Assembly: GCA_018332375.1 (NCBI GenBank)
Contig: BOPV01000001.1
Location: 310,001-374,000 of the forward strand
Origin: Roseiterribacter gracilis
GTDB taxonomy: Bacteria; Pseudomonadota; Alphaproteobacteria; BOG-932; Roseiterribacteraceae
Direction: 5' to 3'
Length of the DNA: 64,000 nt
A program made the translations under genes and the position numbers. The notes beneath the pieces are model-generated. The model ran no database searches and was not told the DNA's origin. It saw nothing but the letters and a program-made list of their open reading frames with translations. The number at the start of each line of letters is the position of its first letter. The stretch's first letter is position 1. Below, in pieces: positions 34,210 to 45,261 of this stretch.

Positions 34210-36089
34210 ATGCTGAATCACGTCGAGGGCACGGGTTTCGCCGCACTCGACGCGTCGTACGATCATCGTCTTGTCGTTTTGTCGCTCATCGTTGCAGTGG
34301 TCGCGTCGTTCTCGGCATTGACGTTTGCTGAGCACGCGCACGCCGCACCAGCGCAACGACGGCGCGCTTGGCTGCTGGTTGCGGCGATGGCGTTGGGCGG
34401 CGGCATCTGGACAATGCATTTCATTGGCATGCTGGCGCTCCAGTTGCCGACCACGATTGCCTACCAGCCAGGCTTGACCTTGCTGTCGGGGTTGATCGCG
34501 ATTGCAGCAGTCGCGGCTGGATTCGACATCGTCGATCGCGCGCGCGGGAGATTGCCCAGCCTGTTCGTCGCTGGCGCAGTCGTCGGGCTGGGCGTGGCCG
34601 CCATGCACAATATCGGCATGCTGGCGGTTCATAGCGCGGCCTTGGTGGTCTACGACATCGGGATGTTTGCGCTGTCGGTCGGGATTGCAATCGCTGCCGC
34701 AACGGCTGCGCTCGCGATCGTTTGGACTGAGCGTACGATGTTTGTGCGCGCTGTTGCCGCGCTGCTGATGGCCGCCGCAATTGCGGGCATGCACTATACC
34801 GGCATGGAAGCAGCGCAGTTTATGCCCGATGCCACACGGAGCGTTACGCCGGATGGCGTCGATCGTATCGTGCTGGGGCTGTGGATCGCAGCCGCGTTTT
34901 TGATCGGCTCGTTCTTCGCGCTCGGCGCGGTCTGGCTCGAACATCAGCTTGCAACGCGCGAAGCGACCGCGATCAACCGCCGCGACCGGCGCTACCAGGC
35001 GCTGGCGCAGCACACGATGGTCGTCACGATGCTGCTCGATGAAGCGGGCTATGTCCGGTTTGAAATTGGACCGGTCGATCGCTTCTTTGGTGTCAAGTCG
35101 GGTTCGCTACTGAATCGCCGGCTGCGCGACAAGGTGCCGGGCATCGAAAAACTCGACACGTCGCTTGAGTCACTGGCCGCAACCGGCGGCGGCGCGATGT
35201 TGCAGCATGACATCGATTTGACTCATGGTGACGGCCGGCGCGTCACCTTAGAGGTAAAACTCCAGGATCAGCGCGACCAGCCCGACCTAGCGGGATATCT
35301 GGTGCAGCTACATGACGTCACGGAGGCGCGGCGCTTCTCCGAAGCGCTGGAACTAGCGCGCGACGTTGCCGAGCGTGCCACCCGCACAAAGAACGAGTTT
35401 CTAGCCAACATCAGTCATGAATTGCGCACGCCAATCCATATCGGTAACGGTTTCGCGCAGATGCTGCGCGACCATGCCGACGATCTGGCGCCTGAACAGG
35501 TGCGCGAATACGCAGACGAGATTTGCCGTTCCAACGATCGCCTGATGCAAAGCGTCAGCGACCTGATTGCGCTATCACAACTCGAAACTGGCAACGAGCA
35601 GATGGAGGAAGAACCGGTCGATCCGCGCGGTCTGCTGACCTTGCTTGCGCGCCGTCTGGAGCCCAACGCCGAAGCGGCCGACTTGCGGATTTCGGTTTCG
35701 ACCGACGCCGTGTCGCCCATCCTCGGCGACGAACGCCGGCTTAGCTATGCGCTGATGCATCTGATCGATAACGCGATCAAGTTCAGCCCCAAGGGCGAGT
35801 CGATCGAACTGGCCGCGCGCTGCAACGAAGACGGCGACATGCGCTTCACCGTCAGCGATCACGGCGTCGGCATGTCGTCCGACGATATTGCGCGCGCCAT
35901 CGAAAGCTTCACCCAGCTCGACGGCACCTATTCGCGCGTCGCCGAAGGGCTGGGGCTTGGCCTGGCAATCGCGCGCCGCGTTGCCGAACGGCATGATGGG
36001 CGGCTGGAAATCGAAAGCCATGAAGGCGCGGGCACCAGCGTGTCGCTGATCGTACCGGCGCGGCGCGTGCTGCAGATCGCCAGCGCCGC

Positions 36090-36093
<4 letters not shown>
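34210..36093 (+). CDS. MHYT-domain sensor histidine kinase, paralogue
   Basis: 627 residues from the ATG at 34210; this start aligns with the start of the upstream copy, so the longer ORF from 34081 is not used. Same layout: seven membrane segments, PAS-like domain, His403 in NISHELRTP and HATPase. The second MHYT motif is changed to MHNIGMLA, while the first (MHFIGM) and third (MHYTGMEA) remain. The sensor may therefore bind its metal differently. The stop overlaps the stop of the convergent ABC-F gene. Confidence 0.88.
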
Positions 36094-37913
<1,820 letters not shown>

Positions 37914-37945
37914 GGGCGGGAAGCACCCCGCCGGGCCCCTTCAAG

Positions 37946-38503
37946 TCAAGTTTTCCTGGATACCCAGGCGTATTGGTCGCTGCCTTCGAGCGATTCCGGG
38001 TCCAGTACTTTGAAGAAACGCAGCCGTCCCTCGGCGTCGGGGGCCAGCGGCAGCAACAGCCGGACATACGACCAGGACCGCCGCGACAGGGCGACGTAGC
38101 GGCGCGACGCCAAGCCGGGCTGATTGTCTCGCGCGACTTCGCGGGCGGCTTCGACCACGCTGGCGGCTTGTTCGGGCGCGAAGAAATCGTCGGTGCTGAA
38201 TCCGCGCAGCTCGCTGCCATGCAGTGCGCAGACAAAGCTGCCAGCCAACGTGACGGTGAGACGCGCATCATCGTCGAGCCGCAACAGCATCACGTAGGGC
38301 AGCACCGACGGCGGCAGCTCCAGCGGATCGAGGCGGGCCGGCGGCTGGCCGTCGCGATGGCCCGCAAGCCAGCACGCATGCACGCGCTCGAGCAGGCGGT
38401 ATTTGCCGATGTCCGATGCAGCAAGCGGCGTGTGCGCGGCGTTGTGCAACGGCAGCGAGCCCGCGATCGGCGGCAACGTGGGCGGGCGGGACGCGGGTTG
38501 CAT
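37946..38503 (-). CDS. PAS_5-like regulatory protein
   Basis: 185 residues, soluble. The pattern of a YRLLERVHACWLAGHRDGQ helix, PPARLDPLELPPSVLPYVMLLRLDD, and GSFVCALHGSELRGFSTDDFF fits the PAS_5 family, which is found mostly in alphaproteobacteria. Function is mostly unknown; a PAS fold suggests ligand sensing or protein interaction. It is divergent from a large PAS hybrid kinase and upstream of the ABC-F gene. Confidence 0.75.
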   Translation of the reverse strand: MQPASRPPTLPPIAGSLPLHNAAHTPLAASDIGKYRLLERVHACWLAGHRDGQPPARLDPLELPPSVLPYVMLLRLDDDARLTVTLAGSFVCALHGSELRGFSTDDFFAPEQAASVVEAAREVARDNQPGLASRRYVALSRRSWSYVRLLLPLAPDAEGRLRFFKVLDPESLEGSDQYAWVSRKT

Positions 38504-38664
38504 CGCGCAGCATAATGCTCCCGCCTGGGCGGCGTTACCGTCGATCTCGCTTCGTCAACCGCTGGGTGACCAAGCGGGCGGATGCGGACGGGCGAGGGAT
38601 CTCTGCGTTCTGTGCCCGCAGGACGGGCGATTGCGCCAACTGGCAGAAGAGCGAGTATGGGGCT

Positions 38665-40998
38665 GTGAACGAAGCACGCTTACTTGGCCTGATGCGCTTG
38701 TCCTTGCTCGGCCGCTCTGGGCTGGCGATCGCGCTTGCGCTGTTGGCGACTGGGATACGCACCGCGCTGTTGCCGGTCCTGCAATTCGTTGCGCCGTTCG
38801 CGTTTCAGATCATCGCTGCGATGGCAGCCGGCCTGTTGTGCGGCTTTGTCCCGTCGCTGCTCACGATCGTGCTCTGTGCGATTGCCGGCCTGTATCTGTT
38901 CATCGCGCCGCTCAACTCGTTTGCGATCGGGGTGCCATCGGACGAGCTGGGCATTGCGGTCTATCTCATCCTGGCGACGGTCGCGGCCGCGGGCGGTGCA
39001 GGCGTGCGGCAATTGCTGTTCCGCGTCGTCGACAACGAACAACGGCTGGCCGTTGCGCTGGATGTTTCCCAAATGGGGACCTGGCGGTGGCGGCGCGGCG
39101 ACACGCTGCTCGAATGCGACGACAAGCTGCGCGAGCTGTACGGGTTTGCACCCGGCACGCCGGTCGAGATCGCCGCGATCGAAGCGCTGATCTTGCCCAC
39201 CGATCTCGATCATGTCCGCGAAGAAATCGGCCGCGCCGGCGATGGTTTCGTCGACGTCGAGTTTCGCGTCAACCTGCCGGGACACGGTCTACGCTGGTTG
39301 GTGATGCGCGGCGAGACGCGTCACGAAGACGGCGCGCTGGTCGAAATCGTCGGCACGACGCGCGACGTCACCAAGCGCAAACAGGGCGAGGCGGCGCTGC
39401 GCGCCAGCGAAGACAGGTTCCGCGTGCTGATCGAAACCATGCCGCTGCTGGCCTGGACTTGTGACGCAGACGGCATGTGCGACTACCTGAACAAGTCGTA
39501 TCTCGATTTCACCGGCGTGCCGTTTGAAGACCATCTCGGCCAACGCTGGATTGACGCGCTGCATCCGGCCGATCGCTACGCGACGTTGGGGCATTGGAAA
39601 GACGCCGTCGCGACCCGCCAGCCGTACGAAGTCATCGTGCGCATGCGCCGCCATGACGGCGTTTATCGATGGTTCCATTCGCGCGGCCATCCGATTTACG
39701 ACGATCGCGGCGAAGTCACGCGCTGGGTCGGCGTCGACGCCGATATCGACGACATCGTACGTGCACGCGAAGCCTTGACGCGCAGCAACGACGAGCTGGA
39801 AGCGCTGGTCGCCGAACGTACGCGCGCGCTGGCCGACGCCGAAGCGCGCTTGTTCCAGGCGCAGAAGATGGAAGCGCTGGGCCAGCTGACCGGCGGCGTC
39901 GCGCATGACTTCAACAATCTTCTATCGGTCGTGCTGGGCAATACCGAGTTGCTGGAACAGGCGACGGTCGGCAATGCGACGCTCGAGCGGCGGCGGGAAT
40001 CGATCCGGCTTGCGGCCGAGCGCGGCACCAGCCTGACGCGGCAATTGCTGGCCTTCGCGCGACGCCAGGATCTGCGGCCGCAAGCAATCTGCCTGGCCGA
40101 CCGCATGCGCGGTCTCGACGACATGTTGAGCCGCACCCTGCGTAGCGACATCGAACTTCACTTGTCGCTGCCCGACAGCCTGTGGCCGGTCGCAGTCGAT
40201 CCGACGCAATTCGATCTCGCGCTGCTCAATCTCGCGGTCAATGCGCGTGATGCGATGGAAGCGGGCGGTCAATTCACGATCGAAGCGTCGAACGTGACCT
40301 TGCCGCTGGGCGAACATCCGTCGGGGCTGGCCGGTGATTTCATTCGCCTGATCGTGCGCGACAGCGGTGCCGGCATGGCGGACGACGTTGCCAAGCGCGC
40401 CTTCGATCCGTTCTTCACCACCAAAGAAGTCGGCAAAGGTTCGGGCCTCGGGCTCAGCCAGGTGCATGGGTTCGCGCATCAGTCGGGCGGCACGGTGCGC
40501 ATCGTCAGCGCGCCGCGCAAAGGAACCGAGGTCGAGCTTCTGTTGCCGCGCAGCTTCGAGCCCGTGCTCGCGACGCCGAAGCGGGACAAGGCGACGCCAC
40601 ACTTGCGCGGCGGTACCGTGCTTCTGGTCGACGACGATGAAGCGGTCGCGCGCACCACCTGCGAACTGCTGCTGCAGAGCGGCTACCGCGTCGAGGTGGC
40701 GCGCGACGCGGCGAGTGCGCGCGAACGTCTTGCCGCGGCCCAGATCGATCTCGTCGTCAGCGACGTGGTGATGCCGGGCGGCACTAGCGGTCTCGAACTC
40801 GCGCGCGAATTCAAGCGGGCGCGGCCGGGCCTGCCGATCCTGTTGATGACCGGCTACGCGGGCGGGTTCGTCACCGATGGATTTCCGGTTCTGGCCAAGC
40901 CGTTCACGGTGGCCCAGCTCCAGACCGCACTGGACGCGCTCCTGGCGCAACAAACATCGTCGCTCGCTGCCGAGATTGCGGTATCAACCGACGCATGA
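38665..40998 (+). CDS. membrane-bound PAS hybrid histidine kinase
   Basis: 777 residues from a GTG at 38665; the frame is open further upstream, but this start sits just before the membrane region. The N-terminal 110 residues have three or four membrane segments like a DUF4118 sensor. Then come two PAS domains (QMGTWRWRRGDTLLECDDKL and FRVLIETMPLLAWTCDADG), a coiled coil, HisKA with His414 (GGVAHDFNN), HATPase (FDPFFTTKEVGKGSGLGLSQVHGF) and a receiver with Asp700 (VSDVVMPGG). The kinase and receiver modules closely resemble the second half of the hybrid kinase at 24764. The next gene overlaps its stop. Confidence 0.88.
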   Translation: MNEARLLGLMRLSLLGRSGLAIALALLATGIRTALLPVLQFVAPFAFQIIAAMAAGLLCGFVPSLLTIVLCAIAGLYLFIAPLNSFAIGVPSDELGIAVYLILATVAAAGGAGVRQLLFRVVDNEQRLAVALDVSQMGTWRWRRGDTLLECDDKLRELYGFAPGTPVEIAAIEALILPTDLDHVREEIGRAGDGFVDVEFRVNLPGHGLRWLVMRGETRHEDGALVEIVGTTRDVTKRKQGEAALRASEDRFRVLIETMPLLAWTCDADGMCDYLNKSYLDFTGVPFEDHLGQRWIDALHPADRYATLGHWKDAVATRQPYEVIVRMRRHDGVYRWFHSRGHPIYDDRGEVTRWVGVDADIDDIVRAREALTRSNDELEALVAERTRALADAEARLFQAQKMEALGQLTGGVAHDFNNLLSVVLGNTELLEQATVGNATLERRRESIRLAAERGTSLTRQLLAFARRQDLRPQAICLADRMRGLDDMLSRTLRSDIELHLSLPDSLWPVAVDPTQFDLALLNLAVNARDAMEAGGQFTIEASNVTLPLGEHPSGLAGDFIRLIVRDSGAGMADDVAKRAFDPFFTTKEVGKGSGLGLSQVHGFAHQSGGTVRIVSAPRKGTEVELLLPRSFEPVLATPKRDKATPHLRGGTVLLVDDDEAVARTTCELLLQSGYRVEVARDAASARERLAAAQIDLVVSDVVMPGGTSGLELAREFKRARPGLPILLMTGYAGGFVTDGFPVLAKPFTVAQLQTALDALLAQQTSSLAAEIAVSTDA

Positions 40999-41477
40999 TG
41001 TTGCTGAAATCGCTGTTGGCGACCTTGTTCGCGCTGGTCCTGCTCGCATTGGGCTGGCGCCTGTACCTGCATCTGCACATGCCCGCGCTGATCGAGCGCT
41101 ACGGGCGGCCGGTCGATTTTGCGACGTTGCAGCGAAGCAACGCCCCGCACGACTATCTTCGCGCGCTGGCGGAAGACGCACCCAAAGCGCCTGCCGACGC
41201 GCCGCCGCTTTTGCTGCCGCAAGCGCCACAGATCGTTGCCGGCACGATCCAGACCTTGTTTGGCGATCGCATTCTTGCGCGCAACGGAAACGATTTCGCG
41301 CTACTCGATCGCACGCCGCTGTTGGGCTTTCCCGATTTCATCACCTTGTCGGTGCGCAGCGGACCCACCGGGTCGCGCGTGCTTGCCTATTCGACGTCGG
41401 TGTACGGACACGCTGATTTCGGCACCAATCGTCGCCGCATCGACGCTTGGCTGGCGACCTTGGATGAAGCGCGGTAA
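40995..41477 (+). CDS. DUF1499 family protein
   Basis: 160 residues, ATG overlapping the kinase stop (ATGA). A single N-terminal membrane segment (about residues 4-22) leads to a domain whose end, AYSTSVYGHADFGTNRRRIDAWL, matches the DUF1499 signature in which the usual SR-G-SDFG-NR pattern is seen. Function unknown. It is probably anchored to the inner membrane facing the periplasm. Overlap with the kinase gene implies joint translation. Confidence 0.72.
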   Translation: MMLLKSLLATLFALVLLALGWRLYLHLHMPALIERYGRPVDFATLQRSNAPHDYLRALAEDAPKAPADAPPLLLPQAPQIVAGTIQTLFGDRILARNGNDFALLDRTPLLGFPDFITLSVRSGPTGSRVLAYSTSVYGHADFGTNRRRIDAWLATLDEAR

Positions 41478-41490
41478 TGGTCCGTCCGTC

Positions 41491-42597
41491 ATGAAGATCG
41501 AAGAACTCGCAACGCCGACGGCGTTGCTCGACCGGGCCAAGTTTCAGCGCAATTGCGACATGATGCTGGCGCGCGTGCGCGACCTGGGCGTGAAGCTGCG
41601 GCCGCACATGAAGACGCTGAAATCGATCGATGCGGCGCGCGTCGCGATCGACCCGTCGCATGGCGGCATCGCCGTCGCCACGCTCGACGAAGCGTCCTAT
41701 TTCGCCGACGCGGGGATCAGCGATATTTTCTACGCCGTCTGCATTACGCCAGACAAACTCGCCCGCGCCGCCGAGATCGCACAGCGCGCACCGGACTTGA
41801 GCCTGCTGGTCGACGACATTGCGACGGCCGAGGCGATCGACGCATTCGGTCGCGCCAACAATCGCTGGTTCCGCGTCTGGATCGAACTCGACAGCGGCGA
41901 ACATCGCACCGGTCTGGAGCTGGGCGATCCGATGCTGCCGGTGTTGGCCAAGTTTTGCGATCAGTCGCCCGCGATCGAACTGGCGGGTGTTGCGACCCAT
42001 GGCGGCCATTCCTATCGCTGTCGCACGATCGAGGAGATCGCCGACGTCGCCGAACAGGAACGAACCACGGCCGTGCGCGCGGCCGGGATGATCCGCGCGC
42101 TGAACATTCCGTGCCCTGGCGTCAGCGTGGGCTCAACGCCGACTGCGCTGCATGCGCGATCGGTCGACGGCGTCACCGAAATTCGCGCCGGCGTCTATAT
42201 GGCCGGCGACTTGTTCCAGGCGTCGATCCATTCTGGCGCGCAAGACGACATTGCACTGTCGGTGCTGGCCACCGTGATCAGCCACAAGGCGAACCGGATG
42301 ATGGTCGATGCGGGCGGCCTGGCGCTGTCGAAAGACCGTTCGACCGAACGCACGCAGGATCGCGGTTATGGTCTCGTCGTCGATTTGCATGGCGCATCGC
42401 TGGGCGAGTCGATCGTCGCCGGCGTACATCAGGAACATGGCGAGTTGCGCGGCGCGCAGCTGGAGCAACTTCGCATCGGCAGCAAGGTTCGCATTCTGCC
42501 GAACCATGCCTGCATGACGGCTGCTGCCTACGATCGTCTCTACGTCGTTGACGGCGACCAAGTCGTCGATTGCTGGTCGCGCACGAATGGCTGGTAG
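41491..42597 (+). CDS. D-threonine aldolase / D-serine dehydratase-like PLP enzyme
   Basis: 368 residues of the fold-type III (alanine racemase-like barrel) PLP family. The PLP lysine is in KLRPHMKTLKS near residue 41. Further marks are ATHGGHSYRC, GVSVGSTPTAL, EIRAGVYMAGDLFQ, and the metal-binding tail LPNHACMTAAAYD with His and Cys. Members cleave or dehydrate D-amino acids such as D-threonine or D-serine. The exact substrate cannot be told. It follows the DUF1499 gene by 13 bp. Confidence 0.87.
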   Translation: MKIEELATPTALLDRAKFQRNCDMMLARVRDLGVKLRPHMKTLKSIDAARVAIDPSHGGIAVATLDEASYFADAGISDIFYAVCITPDKLARAAEIAQRAPDLSLLVDDIATAEAIDAFGRANNRWFRVWIELDSGEHRTGLELGDPMLPVLAKFCDQSPAIELAGVATHGGHSYRCRTIEEIADVAEQERTTAVRAAGMIRALNIPCPGVSVGSTPTALHARSVDGVTEIRAGVYMAGDLFQASIHSGAQDDIALSVLATVISHKANRMMVDAGGLALSKDRSTERTQDRGYGLVVDLHGASLGESIVAGVHQEHGELRGAQLEQLRIGSKVRILPNHACMTAAAYDRLYVVDGDQVVDCWSRTNGW

Positions 42598-42870
42598 TCA
42601 GCCGACCGTCTGATGATCGGGCAGGGCGCGCACCGCGGCGCTCAACGTTGCCAGCGACCCAGCATCGAGACCGGTCGCGACCAACCGTTCGATGGCGGTC
42701 CGGATTATTGGTAGTGCTTCGCGGATCGCTGCCAGCGCATGTTCGTCATCCTGCGCCAACGCATGCTGGAGCGCGCGAATGCGCGATCCCATTTCCGTCA
42801 AAAGTTCGGTCGCAGTACCAGCCAGGACATCCTGGCGCTGACGACTGAATCGCGGAGACGGAGGAAACAT
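42598..42870 (-). CDS. small helical protein of unknown function
   Basis: 90 residues, predicted soluble and helical (QDVLAGTATELLTEMGSRIRALQHALAQDDEH). The proposed ATG overlaps the ATG of the divergent DUF488 gene by two bases, and no ribosome site precedes it; a shorter start at the internal Met (MGSRIRAL) is possible. Its stop lies immediately after the stop of the upstream PLP enzyme. Coding potential is moderate; no family recognised. Confidence 0.5.
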   Translation of the reverse strand: MFPPSPRFSRQRQDVLAGTATELLTEMGSRIRALQHALAQDDEHALAAIREALPIIRTAIERLVATGLDAGSLATLSAAVRALPDHQTVG

Positions 42871-43366
42871 GGCGGGCAAATTGACCGGTCGCGGTGAAGG
42901 AAAACTGAAAGACGTTCGAACGATCTGCACGATCGGTTACGAGGGCGTGACCCTACCGGCAGTTATCGGCGCATTACGTGCAGCAAACGTCTCAGTTCTG
43001 GTCGACGTCCGCGCCGTTGCAGCATCGCGGCGTCCGGGCTTTGCGAAATCCCAGCTCAGCGCCGGTTTGGCGGAGGCGGGGATTTCCTACCTGCATCTGC
43101 GCGACCTCGGCACGCCCGCTGCGGGCCGTGCCGCCGCCAAAGCGGGACGGCATGCCGAGATGCATCGTGTCTTCGAACAACATCTCGCCGGCGTCGAAGC
43201 GCAGGCGGCGCTGGGCGAATTGCAGAAGATCGTCGCGGGCGGCACGCGCGCCTGCCTGTTGTGCCTCGAACGCGACCCCAGCCACTGCCATCGCAGCCTG
43301 GTCGTCGAGGCGCTGGGCGAGCGCATCAAGCTCGATATCCAGGACCTCATGCCGCCGCTGCCCTAG
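42869..43366 (+). CDS. DUF488 family protein
   Basis: 165 residues, ATG after a strong GGAGGAAAC. Motifs TIGYEG, LVDVRAVAASRRPGF and the C-terminal CLLCLERDPSHCHRS, with paired cysteines and CHR, define DUF488. The biochemical role is not known. It is soluble. After it comes a 376-bp gap filled by three repeats. Confidence 0.85.
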   Translation: MAGKLTGRGEGKLKDVRTICTIGYEGVTLPAVIGALRAANVSVLVDVRAVAASRRPGFAKSQLSAGLAEAGISYLHLRDLGTPAAGRAAAKAGRHAEMHRVFEQHLAGVEAQAALGELQKIVAGGTRACLLCLERDPSHCHRSLVVEALGERIKLDIQDLMPPLP

Positions 43367-43385
43367 GGGGCGGCTGTCCATCACT

Positions 43386-43463
43386 AGCGGTACAGCAACC
43401 GGCCGACACCTACGGCACCACCTAAGTACCGGACGCGATTCAGAAAGAACGAATCGGAATCGC
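43386..43463. repeat. structured intergenic repeat, copy 1
   Basis: A 78-bp unit starting AGCGGTACAGC and ending AACGAATCGGAATCGC. It is the most diverged of three copies in the gap 43367-43742; the GGCCG palindrome in it is degraded, but the 3' block GATTCAGAAAGAACGAATC is exact. That block can form a GATTC/GAATC stem. Confidence 0.8.
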
Positions 43464-43532
43464 GAACCCGGCAAATACTGCCGGTGATTCGCAGAAACCC
43501 GCGCTTTCAAAGGAGTTGAGCCTACGAAATAC

Positions 43533-43610
43533 AGCGGTACAGCGATCGGCCGACAGCTACGGCCGGGGCTAAGTGCCGGGCCTGATTCAGAAAGAACGAA
43601 TCGGAATCGC
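43533..43610. repeat. structured intergenic repeat, copy 2
   Basis: Starts 147 bp after copy 1 and has the same length. It carries a perfect CGGCCG-acagcta-CGGCCG hairpin followed by GTGCCGGGCC and the conserved GATTC/GAATC stem. The flank ACGAAATAC before it is shared with copy 3. Confidence 0.8.
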
Positions 43611-43668
43611 GGCTGCCGGCCGCAAAAGCGGGGACGGGCCGAAAACCCAGCTTCGACCCACGAAATAC

Positions 43669-43744
43669 AGCGGTACAGCGACTGGCCGACAGCTACGACC
43701 CTGGCTAAGTGCCGGGCCCGATTCAGAAAGAACGAATCGGAATC
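43669..43744. repeat. structured intergenic repeat, copy 3
   Basis: Starts 136 bp after copy 2. It resembles copy 2 closely, including the ACGAAATAC flank, and runs into the stop codon of the convergent cation transporter gene. The spacers between copies are unrelated to each other. Confidence 0.8.
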
Positions 43745-44654
43745 AGGTCTGGGCCGGGCGCAGGAACATCCGGACCGTGGTGACCTGGTCCTGGTTGATC
43801 CGGTCGGTCAGTTCACCGATCGCCGCCTCGACCGCGGCCGCATCCAGCGCCGGGTCGAACCTGGCCGTGACCGCCAGCAGCACCTCGCGGGGTCCAAGCT
43901 GCAACGACGCGATCCCGTCGAGCTGCGCCAGACGTTTGTCCCCGCGCAGCACCGTGCGCGCGGTGGCGAGAATTGCGGGCGACGCCGCTTCACCGGTGAG
44001 CAGGCTTTTGGTTTCGCGCGCCAGCACCAGCGACGCGCCAACCAGCAAAACACCGATCGCAATCGATGCAGCCCCGTCGAGCATCGGCTTTTCCAGCAGC
44101 CACGCCAGCGTCACGCCGGCCGCTGCAATCGCAAGCCCGATGAGTGCCGCAGAATCTTCGACCAGCACTGCGAACAAGCTCGGATCTTTGCTGGCGCGAA
44201 TGGAAGCGAGAATTGGCTTGTCGCCAAAGCGACGACGCGCTTCGCGCACCGATACTCGAAACGATAGAAACTCGAACAGTGCCGATGCAGCCAGCACGGC
44301 GAGATTGATCCAGACGTCTTCGAGCGGCGCGTCGCTGTCCAGTTTGCGCACGCCCTGCCAGATCGACATCGCGCCGCCCAAAGCAAAGACCAGCAGGGCG
44401 ACGACGAATCCCCAGAAAAACAATTCCATCCCGTGCCCGAACGGATGGGTTTCGTCGGGCGGCTTCGCGCTGCGCCGCTGCCCGTACAGCAGCAGCGCCT
44501 GGTTGCCGGTATCGACGGTCGAGTGGATCGCCTCGGACAACATCGCGCTCGATCCGCTGAACAAGGCGGCGGCGAATTTGGTCAGCGCGATGGCGAGATT
44601 GCCAGCCAGTGCGGCCAGAACGACACGTGTGGATTCATTTGCGGTCTGATCCAT
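43743..44654 (-). CDS. cation diffusion facilitator (CDF) transporter
   Basis: 303 residues from the ATG at 44654. There are five or six membrane segments, with FAAALFSGSSAMLSEAIHSTVDTGNQALL containing the metal site in helix 2, and HPFGHGMELFFWGFV, both typical of CDF proteins. A cytoplasmic C-terminal domain follows (ILATARTVLRGDKRLAQLDGI). It exports divalent cations such as zinc, iron or manganese in exchange for protons; the metal is not determined. The longer ORF to 44747 is not used because it is not similar to CDF starts. Confidence 0.9.
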   Translation of the reverse strand: MDQTANESTRVVLAALAGNLAIALTKFAAALFSGSSAMLSEAIHSTVDTGNQALLLYGQRRSAKPPDETHPFGHGMELFFWGFVVALLVFALGGAMSIWQGVRKLDSDAPLEDVWINLAVLAASALFEFLSFRVSVREARRRFGDKPILASIRASKDPSLFAVLVEDSAALIGLAIAAAGVTLAWLLEKPMLDGAASIAIGVLLVGASLVLARETKSLLTGEAASPAILATARTVLRGDKRLAQLDGIASLQLGPREVLLAVTARFDPALDAAAVEAAIGELTDRINQDQVTTVRMFLRPAQT

Positions 44655-44755
44655 AGCGGCGCAAACGCCGCGATGGGACGCTTTGTTACGTGGACTTCGG
44701 ACGCCGTCATTCCGGTGCTTTGCCGGCGCCGCTCGCGTCCGAAACAATGGTCGCC

Positions 44756-45256
44756 ATGCGACGATTGAACATCCTGTTGGCTGCAGCGTTCGTTGCGAGC
44801 GCTGCTGCCTCCGCGCACGATCCCGGCCACGGCGACACGCCCTTGCGCGAAGAGGTGCAACGCGACTTGGCGCGGGCCCGCGCGGCGACGGCGCGCTTCA
44901 AAGACGTGCAGGCATCGCTCGACGCCGGCTATCAGCCGACCGACGTCTGCGTGTCGCATCCGGCGCATGGCGCGATGGGGTTTCACTACAAGAAGCCGTC
45001 GCTGCGCGACGCGATCGTCGATGAAGAGCAGCCCGAAATTCTGCTTTACGCGCGCGCACCGAATGGCGCGCTGAAATTGACCGGTGTCGAATATGTCGTG
45101 CCGCTCGATGCGTGGACGCAGCCCACGCCGCCCGTCGCCTTCGGTCAGACGATGCGGCGCGAAGAGACGCTGCAGATCTGGTATCTGCATGTCTGGCTGT
45201 GGGAGAACAACAGCGCCGGCATCTTTTCCGACTGGAATCCCGCGCTGAAATGCTGA
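44756..45256 (+). CDS. secreted protein of unknown function
   Basis: 166 residues with a signal peptide (MRRLNILLAAAFVASAAASA). The mature part contains VSHPAHGAMGFHYKKPSL and EEQPEILLYARAPNGALKLTGVEYVVP. I recall this pattern from hypothetical periplasmic proteins of many proteobacteria, without a known role. Several His residues (HDPGHGD, HPAHG, FHY) might bind a metal. An ATG nine bases upstream is also possible. It is divergent from the CDF gene by 101 bp. Confidence 0.75.
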   Translation: MRRLNILLAAAFVASAAASAHDPGHGDTPLREEVQRDLARARAATARFKDVQASLDAGYQPTDVCVSHPAHGAMGFHYKKPSLRDAIVDEEQPEILLYARAPNGALKLTGVEYVVPLDAWTQPTPPVAFGQTMRREETLQIWYLHVWLWENNSAGIFSDWNPALKC

Positions 45257-45261
45257 GCGCG

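Noticed and set aside
43386-43744. CRISPR array or c-di-GMP riboswitch
   Set aside because: Only three 78-bp units with unequal spacers of about 60-70 bp and no cas genes; the conserved core does not contain the GEMM riboswitch consensus.
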